A stretch of DNA of 64,000 bases from Shouchella lonarensis (GTDB taxonomy: Bacteria > Bacillota > Bacilli > Bacillales > Bacillaceae_D). The position numbers and the translations under genes were made by a program. Under the pieces are notes generated by a model. The model saw only the letters and a list, made by a program, of their open reading frames with translations, had not been told where the DNA came from and did not search any database. The DNA lies in NCBI RefSeq assembly GCF_900096965.1, contig NZ_FMYM01000008.1:111019-175018 (forward strand), in the 5' to 3' direction. Shown in pieces: positions 34,714 through 45,511 of the stretch; the first letter of the stretch is position 1; each line of letters begins with the position of its first letter.

Positions 34714-35622
34714 ATGCCATGGATTGTTGATCAATGGGCAACACAAAAAGAATTGGCTGATTCCTTCCGGCAGCAAATGAAAGCACCCACAATTTTGCAA
34801 ATGCCCGGTGCGCACGATGCAATGGCGGGTTTAATGGCAAAAAAAGCTGGCTTTACAAGTTTATATTTATCTGGGGCTGCATATACCGCAAGCCTCGGAT
34901 TACCTGACCTTGGCATCGTTCAGTCAAATGAAGTCGCTGCCCGAGCAAAGGAAATTGTACGGGCGACCAATTTGCCGCTGCTTGTTGATATTGATACCGG
35001 CTTTGGCGGTGTACTCAGTGTGGCAAGGACAGCAGTGGAAATGGTTGAAGCGCATGTTGCGGCTGTGCAAATGGAAGACCAAGACTTACCGAAGAAATGC
35101 GGGCATTTAAACGGAAAGAAGCTCGTGTCAACGGAGGAAATGGAACAAAAAATTTCCGTTTTAAAAAAAGCAGCCCCGTCTCTCGTGCTTGTCGCGCGAA
35201 CAGATGCGCGTAGTGTGGAAGGGTTAGATGCAGCAATTGCCCGGGCAAAAGCGTATGTCGCGGCCGGTGCCGATGCCATTTTCCCAGAAGCATTACAAGG
35301 TGAGGCGGAATTCCGTGCCTTTGCCAATGCAATTGACGTGCCGATTTTGGCTAATATGACGGAATTTGGCAAGACGCCGTATTATACAGCGGAGTCTTTC
35401 CAGCAAATGGGTTGTGCTATGGTCATTTATCCGGTGACGTCGCTGCGGGTTGCCGCCAAAGCTTATGAGCGTGTGTTCCAAGCGATTCGCGAGGACGGGA
35501 CACAAGAAGGTTGTTTAGAAGATATGCAAAAGCGCAGCGAGTTGTATGAGACAATCGCGTATGATCAATTTGAGGCACTCGATCAATCAGTCGCAAAAAC
35601 GGTGTTATTAAAAGACCAATAA
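34714..35622 (+). CDS. prpB: 2-methylisocitrate lyase
   Basis: 302 residues of the isocitrate lyase/PEP mutase family. KKCGHLNGKKL carries the catalytic Cys; DIDTGFGG (metal ligands) and QMEDQDLPKKCGH are diagnostic for PrpB/MmgF (YqiQ). It splits 2-methylisocitrate to pyruvate and succinate, finishing the methylcitrate cycle. It begins 12 bases after mmgE behind GGAGGAG. Confidence 0.93.
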   Translation: MPWIVDQWATQKELADSFRQQMKAPTILQMPGAHDAMAGLMAKKAGFTSLYLSGAAYTASLGLPDLGIVQSNEVAARAKEIVRATNLPLLVDIDTGFGGVLSVARTAVEMVEAHVAAVQMEDQDLPKKCGHLNGKKLVSTEEMEQKISVLKKAAPSLVLVARTDARSVEGLDAAIARAKAYVAAGADAIFPEALQGEAEFRAFANAIDVPILANMTEFGKTPYYTAESFQQMGCAMVIYPVTSLRVAAKAYERVFQAIREDGTQEGCLEDMQKRSELYETIAYDQFEALDQSVAKTVLLKDQ

Positions 35623-35627
35623 ATAGG

Positions 35628-35655
35628 AGTAGCCTACGTTTTTGCGTAGGCTACT
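35628..35655 (+). other. Strong hairpin between prpB and mmsB
   Basis: AGTAGCCTACG (35628-35638) and CGTAGGCTACT (35645-35655): perfect 11-base stem with a six-base loop and no T run. It may be a processing or stability element that separates the methylcitrate and valine halves of the operon. Confidence 0.55.
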
Positions 35656-35677
35656 TGCTCACAGAAAGGTGTTGTCT

Positions 35678-36583
35678 ATGAAAATCGGGTTTATCGGACT
35701 CGGGAATATGGGCTTACCGATGTCAAAAAATTTACTAGCTTCACAGTATGAGGTTGTAGGTTTGGATTTGAATAAAGAATCATGTGAGCGCTTTCAATAT
35801 GCGGGTGGAGAAATTGCGCAGTCACTGGTGGAGATGACGGCATGTTGTGGGTTAATCTTTACAAGTTTGCCATCATCAGAAGCGGCAAAACAAGTGTATT
35901 TGGCTCGTGATGGATTGCTTTCGTCATGTCCAGCCGATGTTATTTTGGTTGATACGAGCACAATTGCACCAAGCTTGGAAGTGGAAATTGGCACAAAAGC
36001 AGAAGAGAAAGGGCTGTCTTTTTTAGCTGCTCCAGTTAGTGGCGGGGTAATTGGTGCTGAAAAGAGGACGTTGACGTTTATGGTCGGTGGAGCGGAAGAG
36101 ACACTTGAACAAGTACGTCCGCATCTACTCAAACTAGGCAGCCACGTGTTCCACCTAGGGGAACGCTATGATAGTGGCACGAATGCAAAATTGATTAATA
36201 ATTTGTTAATCGGCTTTTATACTGCTGGTGTCGCTGAGGCACTGACACTGGCGCGGGAAAGTGGCTTGGATTTAGACTTTTTGTTTGATGTGTTAAGTGT
36301 TAGCTATGGTCAAAGCCGTATTTATGAGCGTAATTACAAGTCATTTATGGCGAAGGAAAACTATGAACCTGGCTTCACATTGGCGCTATTAAACAAAGAC
36401 TTACGCTTTGCAATGGACCTTGCAGCATCACACGATTTAAATTTGCCCATCAGTCAGGCGCTTGTCGATTTATATGCAGACGCGGAAGCTTCCGGCTTAG
36501 GCGCGAAAGATATGGCCGTCATTTATGAACGTATTGGTGAGCAGTCGATTACTTTCAAAGCAGAAAAGGGGAATGTCACATGA
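35678..36583 (+). CDS. mmsB: 3-hydroxyisobutyrate dehydrogenase-family oxidoreductase
   Basis: 301 residues of the beta-hydroxyacid dehydrogenase family. [17 protein letters not shown] is the NAD(P)-binding motif, [16 protein letters not shown] the substrate-binding motif, and AKLINNLL contains the catalytic Lys. It probably oxidises 3-hydroxyisobutyrate to methylmalonate semialdehyde, the substrate of the next enzyme. The ATG at 35678 has AGAAAGG upstream. Its stop overlaps the start of the following gene by four bases (ATGA), so they are coupled. Related family members use tartronate semialdehyde; the neighbour favours the valine route. Confidence 0.85.
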   Translation: MKIGFIGLGNMGLPMSKNLLASQYEVVGLDLNKESCERFQYAGGEIAQSLVEMTACCGLIFTSLPSSEAAKQVYLARDGLLSSCPADVILVDTSTIAPSLEVEIGTKAEEKGLSFLAAPVSGGVIGAEKRTLTFMVGGAEETLEQVRPHLLKLGSHVFHLGERYDSGTNAKLINNLLIGFYTAGVAEALTLARESGLDLDFLFDVLSVSYGQSRIYERNYKSFMAKENYEPGFTLALLNKDLRFAMDLAASHDLNLPISQALVDLYADAEASGLGAKDMAVIYERIGEQSITFKAEKGNVT

Positions 36584-38043
36584 AAGCAGTGAACGTGAGG
36601 ACAGTACAAAATTGGATTGATGGCGCGTGGGTTGCGTCTGCTTCGACTGAAACGGAGCGCGTCCCAAATCCAGCAACAGATGAAACACTCGTGCACGTGC
36701 CGTTATCGACGAAAGAAGAACTTGACGAGGCGGTACGAAGTGCCAAACGGGCGTATGCGACGTGGAAGACGATTCCTGTTCCAGAGCGGACGCGCTACAT
36801 GTTTTCGTACTTGCACTTGCTAAAAGAAAACCGCGAAGAGCTCGCCCAACTCATTACAAAAGAAAATGGCAAAACAATCAAAGATGCGCGTGGCGAAGTG
36901 CAGCGCGGGATTGAATGTGTGGAGCTCGCGACAGCGACGCCCACGCTCATGATGGGAGATGCCCTTCCTGGTATTGCCGGTGGCATTGACGGCGCGATTT
37001 GGCGTTATCCACTTGGTGTCGTCGCTGGTATTACGCCGTTTAACTTTCCAATGATGGTACCGCTCTGGATGTTCCCGCTTGCCATTGCCGCTGGAAACAC
37101 GTTTGTGTTAAAAACATCGGAGCGCACACCGTTACTAGCTGAGCGCTTAGTTGAATTGATGCATGAAACAGGCTTACCAAAAGGTGTCTTAAACATGGTT
37201 CACGGTGGCAAAGACGTTGTCAACGGGATCTTAGAACATGACGACATTGAAGCCGTCTCCTTCGTCGGTTCAGAACCCGTCGCCCGTCATGTGTATAAAG
37301 TTGGTACGGCGCATGGCAAGCGTGTGCAAGCCCTTGCTGGTGCGAAAAACCATGCCGTTGTCCTTGGTGACTGTGAGCTTGAAAAAACGGTACAAGGTGT
37401 GATTGGCGCTGCGTTTGGCTCAAGTGGTGAGCGCTGCATGGCTTGTTCGGTTGTCGCTGTGGAGGAATCGTTTGCGGATGAATTTATTGCAGCATTGATG
37501 AAAGAAGCAGAAAAGTTGACGGTTGGTAATGGTATTAATGATGAACACTTCGTTGGCCCGCTTATCCGTCAATCTCATAAAGAACGTGTCCTTTCTTATG
37601 TTGAACAAGGGGTAAAAGAAGGGGCAACGTTACTGTTAGATGGGCGTAAAAGTGGTGAGGCAGCGGGCGATGGCTACTATCTTGGGGCGACGGTGTTTGA
37701 CAATGTCACACCTGATATGACCATTTGGCAAGAGGAACTTTTTGCCCCCGTGCTTAGTATCGTTCGTGTGAAAGATTTAGATGAAGGCATCACACTCACG
37801 AATCGTTCTCGCTTTGCCAATGGTGCGGTCATTTATACATCAAGCGGGCAAAGTGTCCAATATTTCCGTAACAACATTGATGCTGGTATGATCGGTGTCA
37901 ATGTCAATGTGCCAGCGCCGATGGCTTTCTTCTCGTTTGCGGGGAATAAAGCGTCTTTCTTTGGAGATCTAGGCACGAATGGTCGCGATGGGATTCAATT
38001 TTACACACGGAAAAAAGTGGTAACGGAACGGTGGTTTAATTAA
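36580..38043 (+). CDS. mmsA: CoA-acylating methylmalonate-semialdehyde dehydrogenase
   Basis: 487 residues of the aldehyde dehydrogenase superfamily, MMSDH branch (IolA/MmsA). [21 protein letters not shown] and the catalytic-Cys segment GSSGERCMA are typical. It converts methylmalonate semialdehyde with CoA and NAD to propionyl-CoA, which mmgD at the head of the operon consumes. No iol genes are near, so myo-inositol catabolism is unlikely to be its role here. It is translationally coupled to mmsB, and a strong bidirectional terminator follows. Confidence 0.92.
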   Translation: MKAVNVRTVQNWIDGAWVASASTETERVPNPATDETLVHVPLSTKEELDEAVRSAKRAYATWKTIPVPERTRYMFSYLHLLKENREELAQLITKENGKTIKDARGEVQRGIECVELATATPTLMMGDALPGIAGGIDGAIWRYPLGVVAGITPFNFPMMVPLWMFPLAIAAGNTFVLKTSERTPLLAERLVELMHETGLPKGVLNMVHGGKDVVNGILEHDDIEAVSFVGSEPVARHVYKVGTAHGKRVQALAGAKNHAVVLGDCELEKTVQGVIGAAFGSSGERCMACSVVAVEESFADEFIAALMKEAEKLTVGNGINDEHFVGPLIRQSHKERVLSYVEQGVKEGATLLLDGRKSGEAAGDGYYLGATVFDNVTPDMTIWQEELFAPVLSIVRVKDLDEGITLTNRSRFANGAVIYTSSGQSVQYFRNNIDAGMIGVNVNVPAPMAFFSFAGNKASFFGDLGTNGRDGIQFYTRKKVVTERWFN

Positions 38044-38063
38044 GGTATACGCAATCACACAAG

Positions 38064-38102
38064 AAAAACTGGTGCGCTTTTACATAGCATCACCAGTTTT
38101 TC
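38064..38102. terminator. Bidirectional terminator between mmsA and the 38137 gene
   Basis: AAAAACTGGTG / CACCAGTTTTT perfect 11-base arms, giving A/T tails on both strands. Confidence 0.82.
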
Positions 38103-38136
38103 GTTATCGCTTCTTTGCAAGTGTGGACAATGATCT

Positions 38137-38439
38137 TTACAAATCTAAGAGATCAATGGTTGATTTTAGTTTAGAATCAAGCATGATTTCTTTTTTGAAA
38201 ATCGTATCTAACATTTCTCCAACACTTTCATTGATGGATAGCACTTGTTGGATAGTTGGTGGCGGTCCAGTGACGCCATTTAATGTGCCTAGCACATACT
38301 GAATCTTTTCCCCCTCTGCATTAATGATGTGTGCTAACCCCATTTCTTCCATTGCGATGGAAGCAAGAATCAGGTTAATGACTTGATCGCGTGATAATGC
38401 AATGTCAGGCGTAAAGTTAGGCATTGTTGGTTGACCCAT
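38137..38439 (-). CDS. Spore-surface-associated type small protein, function unknown
   Basis: 100 residues without signal or membrane segment. The stretch MEEMGLAHIINAEGEKIQYVLGTL followed by QQVLSINESVGEML belongs to a family that I remember from Bacillus and Paenibacillus, often next to collagen-like or exosporium genes. That link is memory, not a search. AAAGGAGAG precedes the ATG. It converges with mmsA across a shared terminator. A role in the spore outer layers is a guess supported only by the family context and the abundance of coat genes in the window. Confidence 0.6.
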   Translation of the reverse strand: MGQPTMPNFTPDIALSRDQVINLILASIAMEEMGLAHIINAEGEKIQYVLGTLNGVTGPPPTIQQVLSINESVGEMLDTIFKKEIMLDSKLKSTIDLLDL

Positions 38440-38638
38440 GAGTATCTCTCCTTTCGCACTAGTATAGAGGGAGGTGGAAAGGGTTGTACATCGTTAGGAC
38501 GAGGTCTTATGTCCCCCTCTATGATAAAATATGTATGTTTATGCATATGTGTGACAGTTTTTATGGAAATAGGCATCATTATGTTGATATAGACAAGAAA
38601 AAATCTATCATCATTTCTTCCGCCCTTAAAGCGAAGTA

Positions 38639-38647
38639 TGCTATAAT
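38639..38647 (+). promoter_or_regulatory. Extended -10 promoter of spoIIIE
   Basis: TGCTATAAT: TGn plus perfect TATAAT, 34 bases before the start codon. The -35 is poor. Confidence 0.6.
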
Positions 38648-38680
38648 AGTAGAGCGATTGGGGACGAGAGGGGTGAGGCT

Positions 38681-41014
38681 ATGGCGAAACGTAAGAAGCG
38701 AAAAAAGAATGAGTGGAAATCGCAACTTACGTTTGAATTAATCGGGTTAGCGATGCTTGTTGTCTCCATTGTGACATTAGCCCGATTAGGAAGTGTGGGG
38801 GAAGCGTTTGTCCGTTTGTTTCGATTTTTTCTTGGAGAATGGTTCGTTTTCTTGGCTTTTTCCTTTTTTTTGTTAGCCGTTTATATGATGTTCAAACGAA
38901 AAAAACCGCGCCTTTGGTCTCGTCGAATGGCAGGTGTATACATTATTGTCCTTGCTGGTGCAATGATGACACATGCAGGTCTTTTTCATGTGTTGCAGGC
39001 GAATGATGAACTTTCAGATGCATCGGTTGTGCGAACTACATGGGCATTATTTTGGAACGAGATGACGCAACCTACGTCAAATGACTTAGGTGGTGGAATG
39101 ATCGGTGCAGTTGGTTATGCAGCGAGCCACTTTTTATTTGCTAATGCGGGTACATACTTATTGTGTTTTATTTTACTTATGAGTGGTGCAATTTTAATAT
39201 CGGGCTACTCTCTTTCTGCGTTGTTTGGCAAGTTATATCGGCGTAGTTATTTGTTTATAACAGACATGTGTAAATCTATTTGGACAGATATACGGACATG
39301 GCACGAGCAATCTCGGGAGAAGATGGCAGAGGAAAGAACAGCAAGACAAAAGAGAAAGAAAAAACGTACGGTAACGTCGATCGCATCGGAAAACGAAGCG
39401 CTCATAAAAGAGCCAGAAGGAGAGCCAGAAATTGTTGATTTTACAGAATACCCTGCTGTAAAAGTAGACACGGAAGTACACGATCGCAAAAAAGCAGTGC
39501 TTGGTGCACATCAACCGGAAGAGTTAACGCGTGAGGCTACATTTTTTACGCAACCATTGCAAGAGATGCAAGAAGAGAATGAAGCGTATGTACTCCCTAG
39601 CTTTGACTTGCTTGCCACATTAGACAATCCAGATCAGAAACGAGAAAAACAACAATTAACAGCAAACGCACATAAATTAGAGAAGACATTGGAGAGCTTT
39701 GGCGTCAATGCGCGTGTGTCGAAAGTGCACCTAGGACCAGCTGTGACAAAATATGAAGTAAACCCGAGTGTTGGTGTAAAGGTAAGCAAGATTGTCAATT
39801 TAGCAGATGACTTAGCGCTCGCACTGGCAGCGAAAGACATTCGAATTGAAGCACCGATTCCAGGAAAACCTGCAATTGGTATTGAAGTGCCGAACCAAGA
39901 AGTCGCCCTTGTCTCGTTAAAAGAAGTGTTGCGGGCATCTTCTAAACGACAACATGAGGTTTTGGCTGTGGGATTAGGACGAGACATCTCTGGGGAGCCA
40001 GTACTCGCGGCATTGAATGAAATGCCTCATCTACTTGTAGCCGGTGCAACAGGGAGTGGAAAAAGTGTTTGTATGAATGTCATTATTACAAGCATTTTAA
40101 TGAAAGCGAAGCCTCATGAAGTAAAACTTGTTATGATTGATCCAAAGATGGTTGAGTTAAATGTGTACAATGGCGTTCCTCATCTACTTGCTCCTGTGGT
40201 CACGGATCCAAAGCGAGCATCGCAAGCGTTGAAAAAGGTTGTTGCCGAAATGGAGCGACGTTATGACTTGTTTTCGCATACAGGAACGAGGAATATGGAA
40301 GGCTATAATGAGTATGTGAGATTAAGTCAACGCAAAGAAGGAGAATTGGTGAAGCATGCCCCTCTTCCGTACATTGTTGTCATTGTTGACGAACTTGCAG
40401 ATTTGATGATGGTGGCTTCAAGTGATGTTGAAGATGCAATTGCTCGGCTAGCACAAATGGCACGTGCAGCTGGTATTCACATGGTGATTGCAACACAGCG
40501 GCCTTCGGTCGATGTTATTACCGGTGTTATTAAAGCGAATATTCCTTCCCGCATTGCATTTGGCGTTTCCTCACAAACAGATGCTCGAACGATATTAGAT
40601 ACAGGTGGAGCCGAAAAACTATTAGGTCGTGGCGATATGCTTTATTTGCCAATGGGTGCGACAAAACCAACACGTGTTCAAGGCGCCTTTCTATCTGATG
40701 ATGAGGTTGAGCGGGTTGTGGCTCACGTCATTTCTCAACAAAAGGCGCAGTATGCTGAAGAAATGACATCGCCTCTAACAACTTCTGTTGAAAATAAAAA
40801 AACAGATGATTTGTTTGAACAAGCTGTGGAACTTGTGACTGATAGTGGTCGTGCGTCGGTGTCGATGTTGCAGCGTCGGTTTCGAATCGGTTATTCAAGA
40901 GCTGCGCGTTTAATTGATGAATTAGAGGAAAAAGGGATCATCGGTCCGTATGAGGGAAGTAAACCACGTCAAGTGTACGTGAAAAGGAAAATTGATGAAG
41001 AAGAGACATCGTAG
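38681..41014 (+). CDS. spoIIIE: DNA translocase FtsK/SpoIIIE
   Basis: 777 residues. Four N-terminal membrane helices (to about residue 180) are followed by a charged linker, and then the RecA-like motor with Walker A in [14 protein letters not shown] and Walker B in [16 protein letters not shown]-terminal winged-helix gamma domain ([20 protein letters not shown]) reads orienting sequences. It pumps DNA through the division or sporulation septum. It opens the spoIIIE-ymf-pgsA-recA block conserved in Bacillus. A GAGGGG site precedes the ATG and an extended -10 promoter lies upstream. Confidence 0.95.
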   Translation: MAKRKKRKKNEWKSQLTFELIGLAMLVVSIVTLARLGSVGEAFVRLFRFFLGEWFVFLAFSFFLLAVYMMFKRKKPRLWSRRMAGVYIIVLAGAMMTHAGLFHVLQANDELSDASVVRTTWALFWNEMTQPTSNDLGGGMIGAVGYAASHFLFANAGTYLLCFILLMSGAILISGYSLSALFGKLYRRSYLFITDMCKSIWTDIRTWHEQSREKMAEERTARQKRKKKRTVTSIASENEALIKEPEGEPEIVDFTEYPAVKVDTEVHDRKKAVLGAHQPEELTREATFFTQPLQEMQEENEAYVLPSFDLLATLDNPDQKREKQQLTANAHKLEKTLESFGVNARVSKVHLGPAVTKYEVNPSVGVKVSKIVNLADDLALALAAKDIRIEAPIPGKPAIGIEVPNQEVALVSLKEVLRASSKRQHEVLAVGLGRDISGEPVLAALNEMPHLLVAGATGSGKSVCMNVIITSILMKAKPHEVKLVMIDPKMVELNVYNGVPHLLAPVVTDPKRASQALKKVVAEMERRYDLFSHTGTRNMEGYNEYVRLSQRKEGELVKHAPLPYIVVIVDELADLMMVASSDVEDAIARLAQMARAAGIHMVIATQRPSVDVITGVIKANIPSRIAFGVSSQTDARTILDTGGAEKLLGRGDMLYLPMGATKPTRVQGAFLSDDEVERVVAHVISQQKAQYAEEMTSPLTTSVENKKTDDLFEQAVELVTDSGRASVSMLQRRFRIGYSRAARLIDELEEKGIIGPYEGSKPRQVYVKRKIDEEETS

Positions 41015-41077
41015 TACGGGACTGACAGGATGCAATGTCTATTCTTGTTCAAGTGATGAAAAGAGGAGATGGGTACT

Positions 41078-41791
41078 GTGATCAAGGGGGATCAGCGGCC
41101 GCTTTATTTGCAAGTGATCGACCAGCTAAAGACAGATATTGAGGGGTATGAAGAAGGAGCAAAATTGCCGACCGAATTTGAATGGGCAAAACAATTAGGT
41201 GTGAGTCGCGCGACATTGCGAGAGGCACTCCGACTATTAGAAGAAGACGGGCTTGTTATTCGGCGTCATGGTGTCGGGACATTTGTGCATACGAAGCCAT
41301 TATTTTCAGCGGGAATGGAAGAGTTAGCAAGTGTCACTGACATGATCATAAAAGCAGATATGGAACCGGGCACAATCTTTTTGTCATCTTCCTTAAAGGA
41401 GGCAACAAAAGAGGAACAGCAACGCTTCCAATGTGCTGATACGATGAACATTCTACATATCGAACGGGTCCGAACGGCCGATGGTGTACCTATTGTATAT
41501 TGTTTGGACGTCATCCCAGAAATATTTTTAGCTAATCATTCAATTCATGAAACAAAATCGATTTTTCAATTCCTTGAAGAGACGGGTCGGACGATTCGCT
41601 ATGCAGTAACCGAGATTGAGCCAATTGGCTATCATGATGAAGTGACACAATTATTAGATTGTCCGCCAGAAACGTCACTTTTGCTATTGAAACAGTTACA
41701 TTATGATGAGTCAGATGAAGCGATTCTTTATTCTTTAAATTATTTTCGAGCCGACAAATTTAAGTTTCATGTTGTTCGTCGTCGGGAATAG
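41078..41791 (+). CDS. ymfC: GntR/HutC-family transcriptional regulator (YmfC-like)
   Basis: 237 residues: an N-terminal GntR winged helix ([44 protein letters not shown]) and a C-terminal UTRA ligand domain with the typical FQFLEE and LLLLKQLHY elements. The position after spoIIIE matches B. subtilis ymfC. The GTG at 41078 is chosen since GAGGAG lies nine bases ahead; an ATG at 41069 abuts that site. The effector is unknown. The efflux gene ymfD that follows in B. subtilis is absent. Confidence 0.85.
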   Translation: MIKGDQRPLYLQVIDQLKTDIEGYEEGAKLPTEFEWAKQLGVSRATLREALRLLEEDGLVIRRHGVGTFVHTKPLFSAGMEELASVTDMIIKADMEPGTIFLSSSLKEATKEEQQRFQCADTMNILHIERVRTADGVPIVYCLDVIPEIFLANHSIHETKSIFQFLEETGRTIRYAVTEIEPIGYHDEVTQLLDCPPETSLLLLKQLHYDESDEAILYSLNYFRADKFKFHVVRRRE

Positions 41792-41909
41792 TTTTTGTGA
41801 TTTGTGAAGTAAAATCTTTTAAGTGTGTTCACATGCAATAATGGTTAAAGTAGGAAAAGACGTTCATGTTGTGTTGGGTATGGAAATTCATAAATGAGGA
41901 TGTGTATAA

Positions 41910-43193
41910 ATGACAAATGTAAATGGATCATCGCAGCCATGTGGTGGGGTGCAACTTCACTTGTGGCAGACCGATAAGTTTAAAACAATCTCTTGTATTT
42001 TAATGATCAAGTCGCCTCTCTCTGTAGATACGGTGACAGCCCGCGCGCTCATCCCACATATTTTGCAACGCGGGACGAAGCAGCACCCGAACCGAATGGC
42101 GCTCAAGCGAAAGTTAGATGATATGTACGGCGCAGTGCTGGCAACAGATGTGCAGAAAAAAGGGGAGCAGCACGTAATCACATTTCGTATAGATGTTGCT
42201 TCTGAACGGTTTTTATCTGATCAGATTACGCTATTTCAAGAAGCGTTAGCATTGCTACACGAAGTGCTCACTGAGCCAAACCAAGAGGATGGCGTATTTT
42301 CTCAAGCGATTGTTGAGCAAGAGAAGCGCGCGCTAAAGCAACGGATCCAGTCGGTATACGATGATAAAATGCGTTATGCAAATGTACGTATTACAGAAGA
42401 GATGTTTTCTGAGGAGCTCTATCGTCTGCCTGCTTATGGGCGTGAAGAAGATTTAGCCACGCTTACTTCGGAAAATATTTATGATGTATATAAGCAAATG
42501 CTGGCGCATGACCGGATGGATTTATTTATTGTTGGTAGTTTTGATGAAACAGCAGCAAAAACGACTGTTTCCAAGTTGTTTGGGGCTGAGCGGTCCATTC
42601 AAGCACAGCAAGCAGCAAGTGCACCAAGCCCGTCAGTTGTTCAAGAGAAGGTTGTTCGTGACGAGCAAAAAGTGAAGCAAGGAAAGCTCCATATGGGGTA
42701 TCGCACGTATACAACGTTTGCCGATGATGATTACGAAGCTGCGCAAGTCGCAAACGGGATTTTTGGTGGGTTTCCATCGTCAAAGCTATTCATAAATGTG
42801 CGCGAAAAAGAGAGCCTTGCTTATTACGCGGCTTCCAGGTTGGAAAGTCATAAAGGTGTACTTATGGTCATGTCAGGAATTGAATTTGACAAATATGATC
42901 GGGCAGTGGAGATTATTAAAGCACAAGTTACAGCAATGAAGCAAGGCGATTTCACCGAAAAAGACATTGCGCAAGCAAAAAGCATGTTGTTAAATCAGTT
43001 GTGGGAAGCAGTCGATACAGCACGTGGGTTTGTGGAGTTGTCATATCACGAAGTCGTCGCAAACGCTCGTCGCTCCTTATTAGACAGGGCCGAGGCAATT
43101 AAACAAGTGACAAAAGAAGACATTGTGCAGGCTGCGAACAAGTGGGAGCTAGACACGATTTACTTTTTGACAGGGGCAGGTGAAGCAAAGTGA
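41910..43193 (+). CDS. ymfF: M16-family protein YmfF, EF-P modification-associated, non-catalytic
   Basis: 427 residues of the M16 peptidase fold but without the HxxEH zinc motif; the equivalent place reads PHILQRGTKQHPN. It pairs with the next gene, which has the motif, as in other two-subunit M16 proteases. In B. subtilis ymfF, ymfH and ymfI belong to the set linked to 5-aminopentanol modification of elongation factor P. The weak site GAGGATG lies before the ATG. Its stop overlaps the ymfH start by four bases. Confidence 0.88.
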   Translation: MTNVNGSSQPCGGVQLHLWQTDKFKTISCILMIKSPLSVDTVTARALIPHILQRGTKQHPNRMALKRKLDDMYGAVLATDVQKKGEQHVITFRIDVASERFLSDQITLFQEALALLHEVLTEPNQEDGVFSQAIVEQEKRALKQRIQSVYDDKMRYANVRITEEMFSEELYRLPAYGREEDLATLTSENIYDVYKQMLAHDRMDLFIVGSFDETAAKTTVSKLFGAERSIQAQQAASAPSPSVVQEKVVRDEQKVKQGKLHMGYRTYTTFADDDYEAAQVANGIFGGFPSSKLFINVREKESLAYYAASRLESHKGVLMVMSGIEFDKYDRAVEIIKAQVTAMKQGDFTEKDIAQAKSMLLNQLWEAVDTARGFVELSYHEVVANARRSLLDRAEAIKQVTKEDIVQAANKWELDTIYFLTGAGEAK

Positions 43194-44479
43194 AGCGGCT
43201 CGAGTATAAGCAACTAGGCGAATATTTATACCACGAACAGTTGGAAAACGGATTAGACGTTTATATTTTACCAAAAGATGGTTTTCATAAAACGTTTGCT
43301 ACGTTCACAACGAAGTACGGTTCGGTTGATGATACATTTGTTCCGCTTGGTAAAGACGAACCAATTAAAGTGCCTGATGGCATTGCGCATTTCCTTGAGC
43401 ATAAAATGTTTGAAGATGAAGATGGGGACGTGTTCCATACATTTGGAGAACAAGGCGCTTCCTCCAATGCTTTTACGAGTTTCACACGAACGGCGTATTT
43501 GTTTTCAAGTACGACGCAAGTTGAAAAGAATGTGAAAACATTGCTTGACTTTGTCCAGAAGCCATATTTCACGGATGAGACGGTAGAAAAGGAAAAAGGG
43601 ATCATTGCACAAGAGATCACGATGTACGATGATAATCCCGATTGGCGCGCTTATTTTGGTACGATCGAAAATTTATTTGAGAAGCATCCTGTAAAGATTG
43701 ATATTGCCGGGACGATTCCTTCTATTACAGAGATTACAAAAGAGGATCTTTACACGTGCTATGAGACGTTTTATCATCCAAGTAACATGTTGTTATTTAT
43801 TGTTGGTCCGGTTGATCCTGAAGTGATGATGACGCTCGTGCGAGAGAATCAAGCGGCAAAAACGTTCCCAGCACCTGAAGACATTGTCCGCCATGTTGCA
43901 CCTGAAACAACACCAGTTCACGTAGCTACACGGACGATATCGATGCCGGTGCAGACGCCGAAATGTTTTGTTGGCTATAAAGAAAAGGAGCCGACACGAC
44001 AAGGGACAGATTTATTAAGACATGAACTGGCTGTGAAAGTGGTATTAGATTTAATGTTCTCACCTAGCTCTAAAGCATACGAATCGTTGTATGAAGCAGG
44101 TGATATTGATGATTCCTTCTCTTTTGATTATACGGCAGAGTGGGGCTTTGGCTTTTCGATTATTGGTGGTGATAGCAACAATCCAGACCGGCTTGCGGAA
44201 AGAATCACTGAAACGATTGAGGCGCATCAAAAAGATGGTCTATGTAAAGAAGAGGCAGATCGTGCGATTAAAAAGAAAATCGGCGCTTTCTTGCGTTCGT
44301 TGAATTCCCCCGATTTTATTGCAAATGAGTTTACCCGCTATCAATTTAATGGGATGAATTTGTTTGATGTTGTGCCGACACTAGAGACGTTAACACTTGA
44401 TGATCTACAGACAGTCTTAACAGCACATTTCACAGCTGACTACCAAACAATTTGCATCGTCCGTGATGAAGGGAAGTAA
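43190..44479 (+). CDS. ymfH: M16-family peptidase YmfH, EF-P modification-associated
   Basis: 429 residues with the inverted zinc motif HFLEHKMFE (HxxEH) near residue 68 and the downstream ligand Glu in EKGIIAQEITMYDD. This is the catalytic partner of ymfF, translated with a four-base overlap. The substrate is unknown, though genetics in B. subtilis associates it with EF-P modification. Only a cytoplasmic location is supported; there is no signal peptide. Confidence 0.9.
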   Translation: MKRLEYKQLGEYLYHEQLENGLDVYILPKDGFHKTFATFTTKYGSVDDTFVPLGKDEPIKVPDGIAHFLEHKMFEDEDGDVFHTFGEQGASSNAFTSFTRTAYLFSSTTQVEKNVKTLLDFVQKPYFTDETVEKEKGIIAQEITMYDDNPDWRAYFGTIENLFEKHPVKIDIAGTIPSITEITKEDLYTCYETFYHPSNMLLFIVGPVDPEVMMTLVRENQAAKTFPAPEDIVRHVAPETTPVHVATRTISMPVQTPKCFVGYKEKEPTRQGTDLLRHELAVKVVLDLMFSPSSKAYESLYEAGDIDDSFSFDYTAEWGFGFSIIGGDSNNPDRLAERITETIEAHQKDGLCKEEADRAIKKKIGAFLRSLNSPDFIANEFTRYQFNGMNLFDVVPTLETLTLDDLQTVLTAHFTADYQTICIVRDEGK

Positions 44480-44480
44480 T

Positions 44481-45188
44481 ATGCGTGTCTTAGTGACAGG
44501 TGCGACGGGGGATATTGGCGCTGCAATCGTTGATGTTCTTGCGCCAAAGTCTGAGCTAATTTATGCGCATTACTATCAAAATGAACATGGGAAAGAGCTT
44601 CTGGACGATCGCTACAATCATATTACATGGATACAAGCCGATTTGACGACGCTTGCTGGTGCGGACACACTTGTGGCGGCGCTACCTGAATGTCCAGATA
44701 TCATTGTACATGGAGCCGGTTTCGCAGAGCCTGCGTTGTTACAAGATGTGACGGATGAAAAGCTTGTTGCGTTCATGAATGTTCATCTATTGAACCCCAT
44801 TCGCATTACACGTACACTGCTGCCAACAATGATTGAACGAAAAGCAGGAAATGTGGTGGCGATTTCATCCATTTGGGGCAGTATGGGCGCAAGTATGGAA
44901 ATTCCGTATGCTTCAGCAAAGAGTGGTCTAAATGGGTTTGTAAGAAGCTTAGCGCGAGAAGTTGCGCCGAGTGGTATCCGTGTCAACGGCGTAGCACCAG
45001 GGGCAATTGCGACAAAGATGTTGACCACGTACTCTGAGGACGAGAAAGCGATGCTTGCTGCAGAAATTCCAGCTGGGCGATTAGGCTGCGCAAAAGAGGT
45101 TGCTGATGCGGTTTCGTTTTTAGTCAGTGAACAAGCAACATACATTAACGGACACATTCTTTCTGTAGATGGCGGCTGGTCTTGCTAA
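44481..45188 (+). CDS. ymfI: Short-chain dehydrogenase YmfI (EF-P 5-aminopentanone reductase type)
   Basis: 235 residues of the SDR superfamily: TGATGDIGAAI cofactor motif, a Ser of the active site in VVAISSIWGSMGAS, and YASAKSG giving the catalytic Tyr-Lys. In B. subtilis YmfI reduces the 5-aminopentanone on EF-P Lys32 to 5-aminopentanol. The ATG at 44481 follows GAAGGGAAG; upstream in-frame codons lie inside ymfH. The gene cluster ymfF-ymfH-ymfI is intact. Confidence 0.9.
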   Translation: MRVLVTGATGDIGAAIVDVLAPKSELIYAHYYQNEHGKELLDDRYNHITWIQADLTTLAGADTLVAALPECPDIIVHGAGFAEPALLQDVTDEKLVAFMNVHLLNPIRITRTLLPTMIERKAGNVVAISSIWGSMGASMEIPYASAKSGLNGFVRSLAREVAPSGIRVNGVAPGAIATKMLTTYSEDEKAMLAAEIPAGRLGCAKEVADAVSFLVSEQATYINGHILSVDGGWSC

Positions 45189-45256
45189 AAATGTATAACT
45201 TCCTTCTGTTTAGCAGATGATATGTCTGTATGAATATGAACAAGGAGGGAATGCAC

Positions 45257-45502
45257 ATGTCTGTCTTAGACAGCTGGGATCATTGGAAACAGTTTTTAGG
45301 TGGTCGACTTGAACAGGCGCAACAAGAAGGAATGAGTGAAGAGGTCATTACTGATGTTGCCGAGCAAGTGGGGGCTTATTTAGCGGAACAAGTAGAGCCG
45401 AAAAATGAGCAAGAGCGCGTGCTGGCAGAATTGTGGCGTGTTGCTGATGCAGAAGAGCGTCATGCGATTGCCCATATGATGGTGAAGTTAGTGGACCAAT
45501 AA
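45257..45502 (+). CDS. ymfJ: YmfJ-family protein (DUF3243)
   Basis: 81 residues, helical and acidic, without membrane segments. The DSWDHWKQFLGGRLEQAQQEGMSE start and HAIAHMMVKLV end are typical of the DUF3243/YmfJ family, whose function is unknown. AAGGAGGG lies eight bases before the ATG. Its position between ymfI and ymfK matches B. subtilis. A strong terminator follows. Confidence 0.88.
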   Translation: MSVLDSWDHWKQFLGGRLEQAQQEGMSEEVITDVAEQVGAYLAEQVEPKNEQERVLAELWRVADAEERHAIAHMMVKLVDQ

Positions 45503-45511
45503 TGAAATAAT

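Noticed and set aside
41910..43193. ymfF as a degenerate peptidase pseudogene because HxxEH is missing
   Set aside because: Two-subunit M16 systems normally have one inactive partner, and the neighbour ymfH has the motif.
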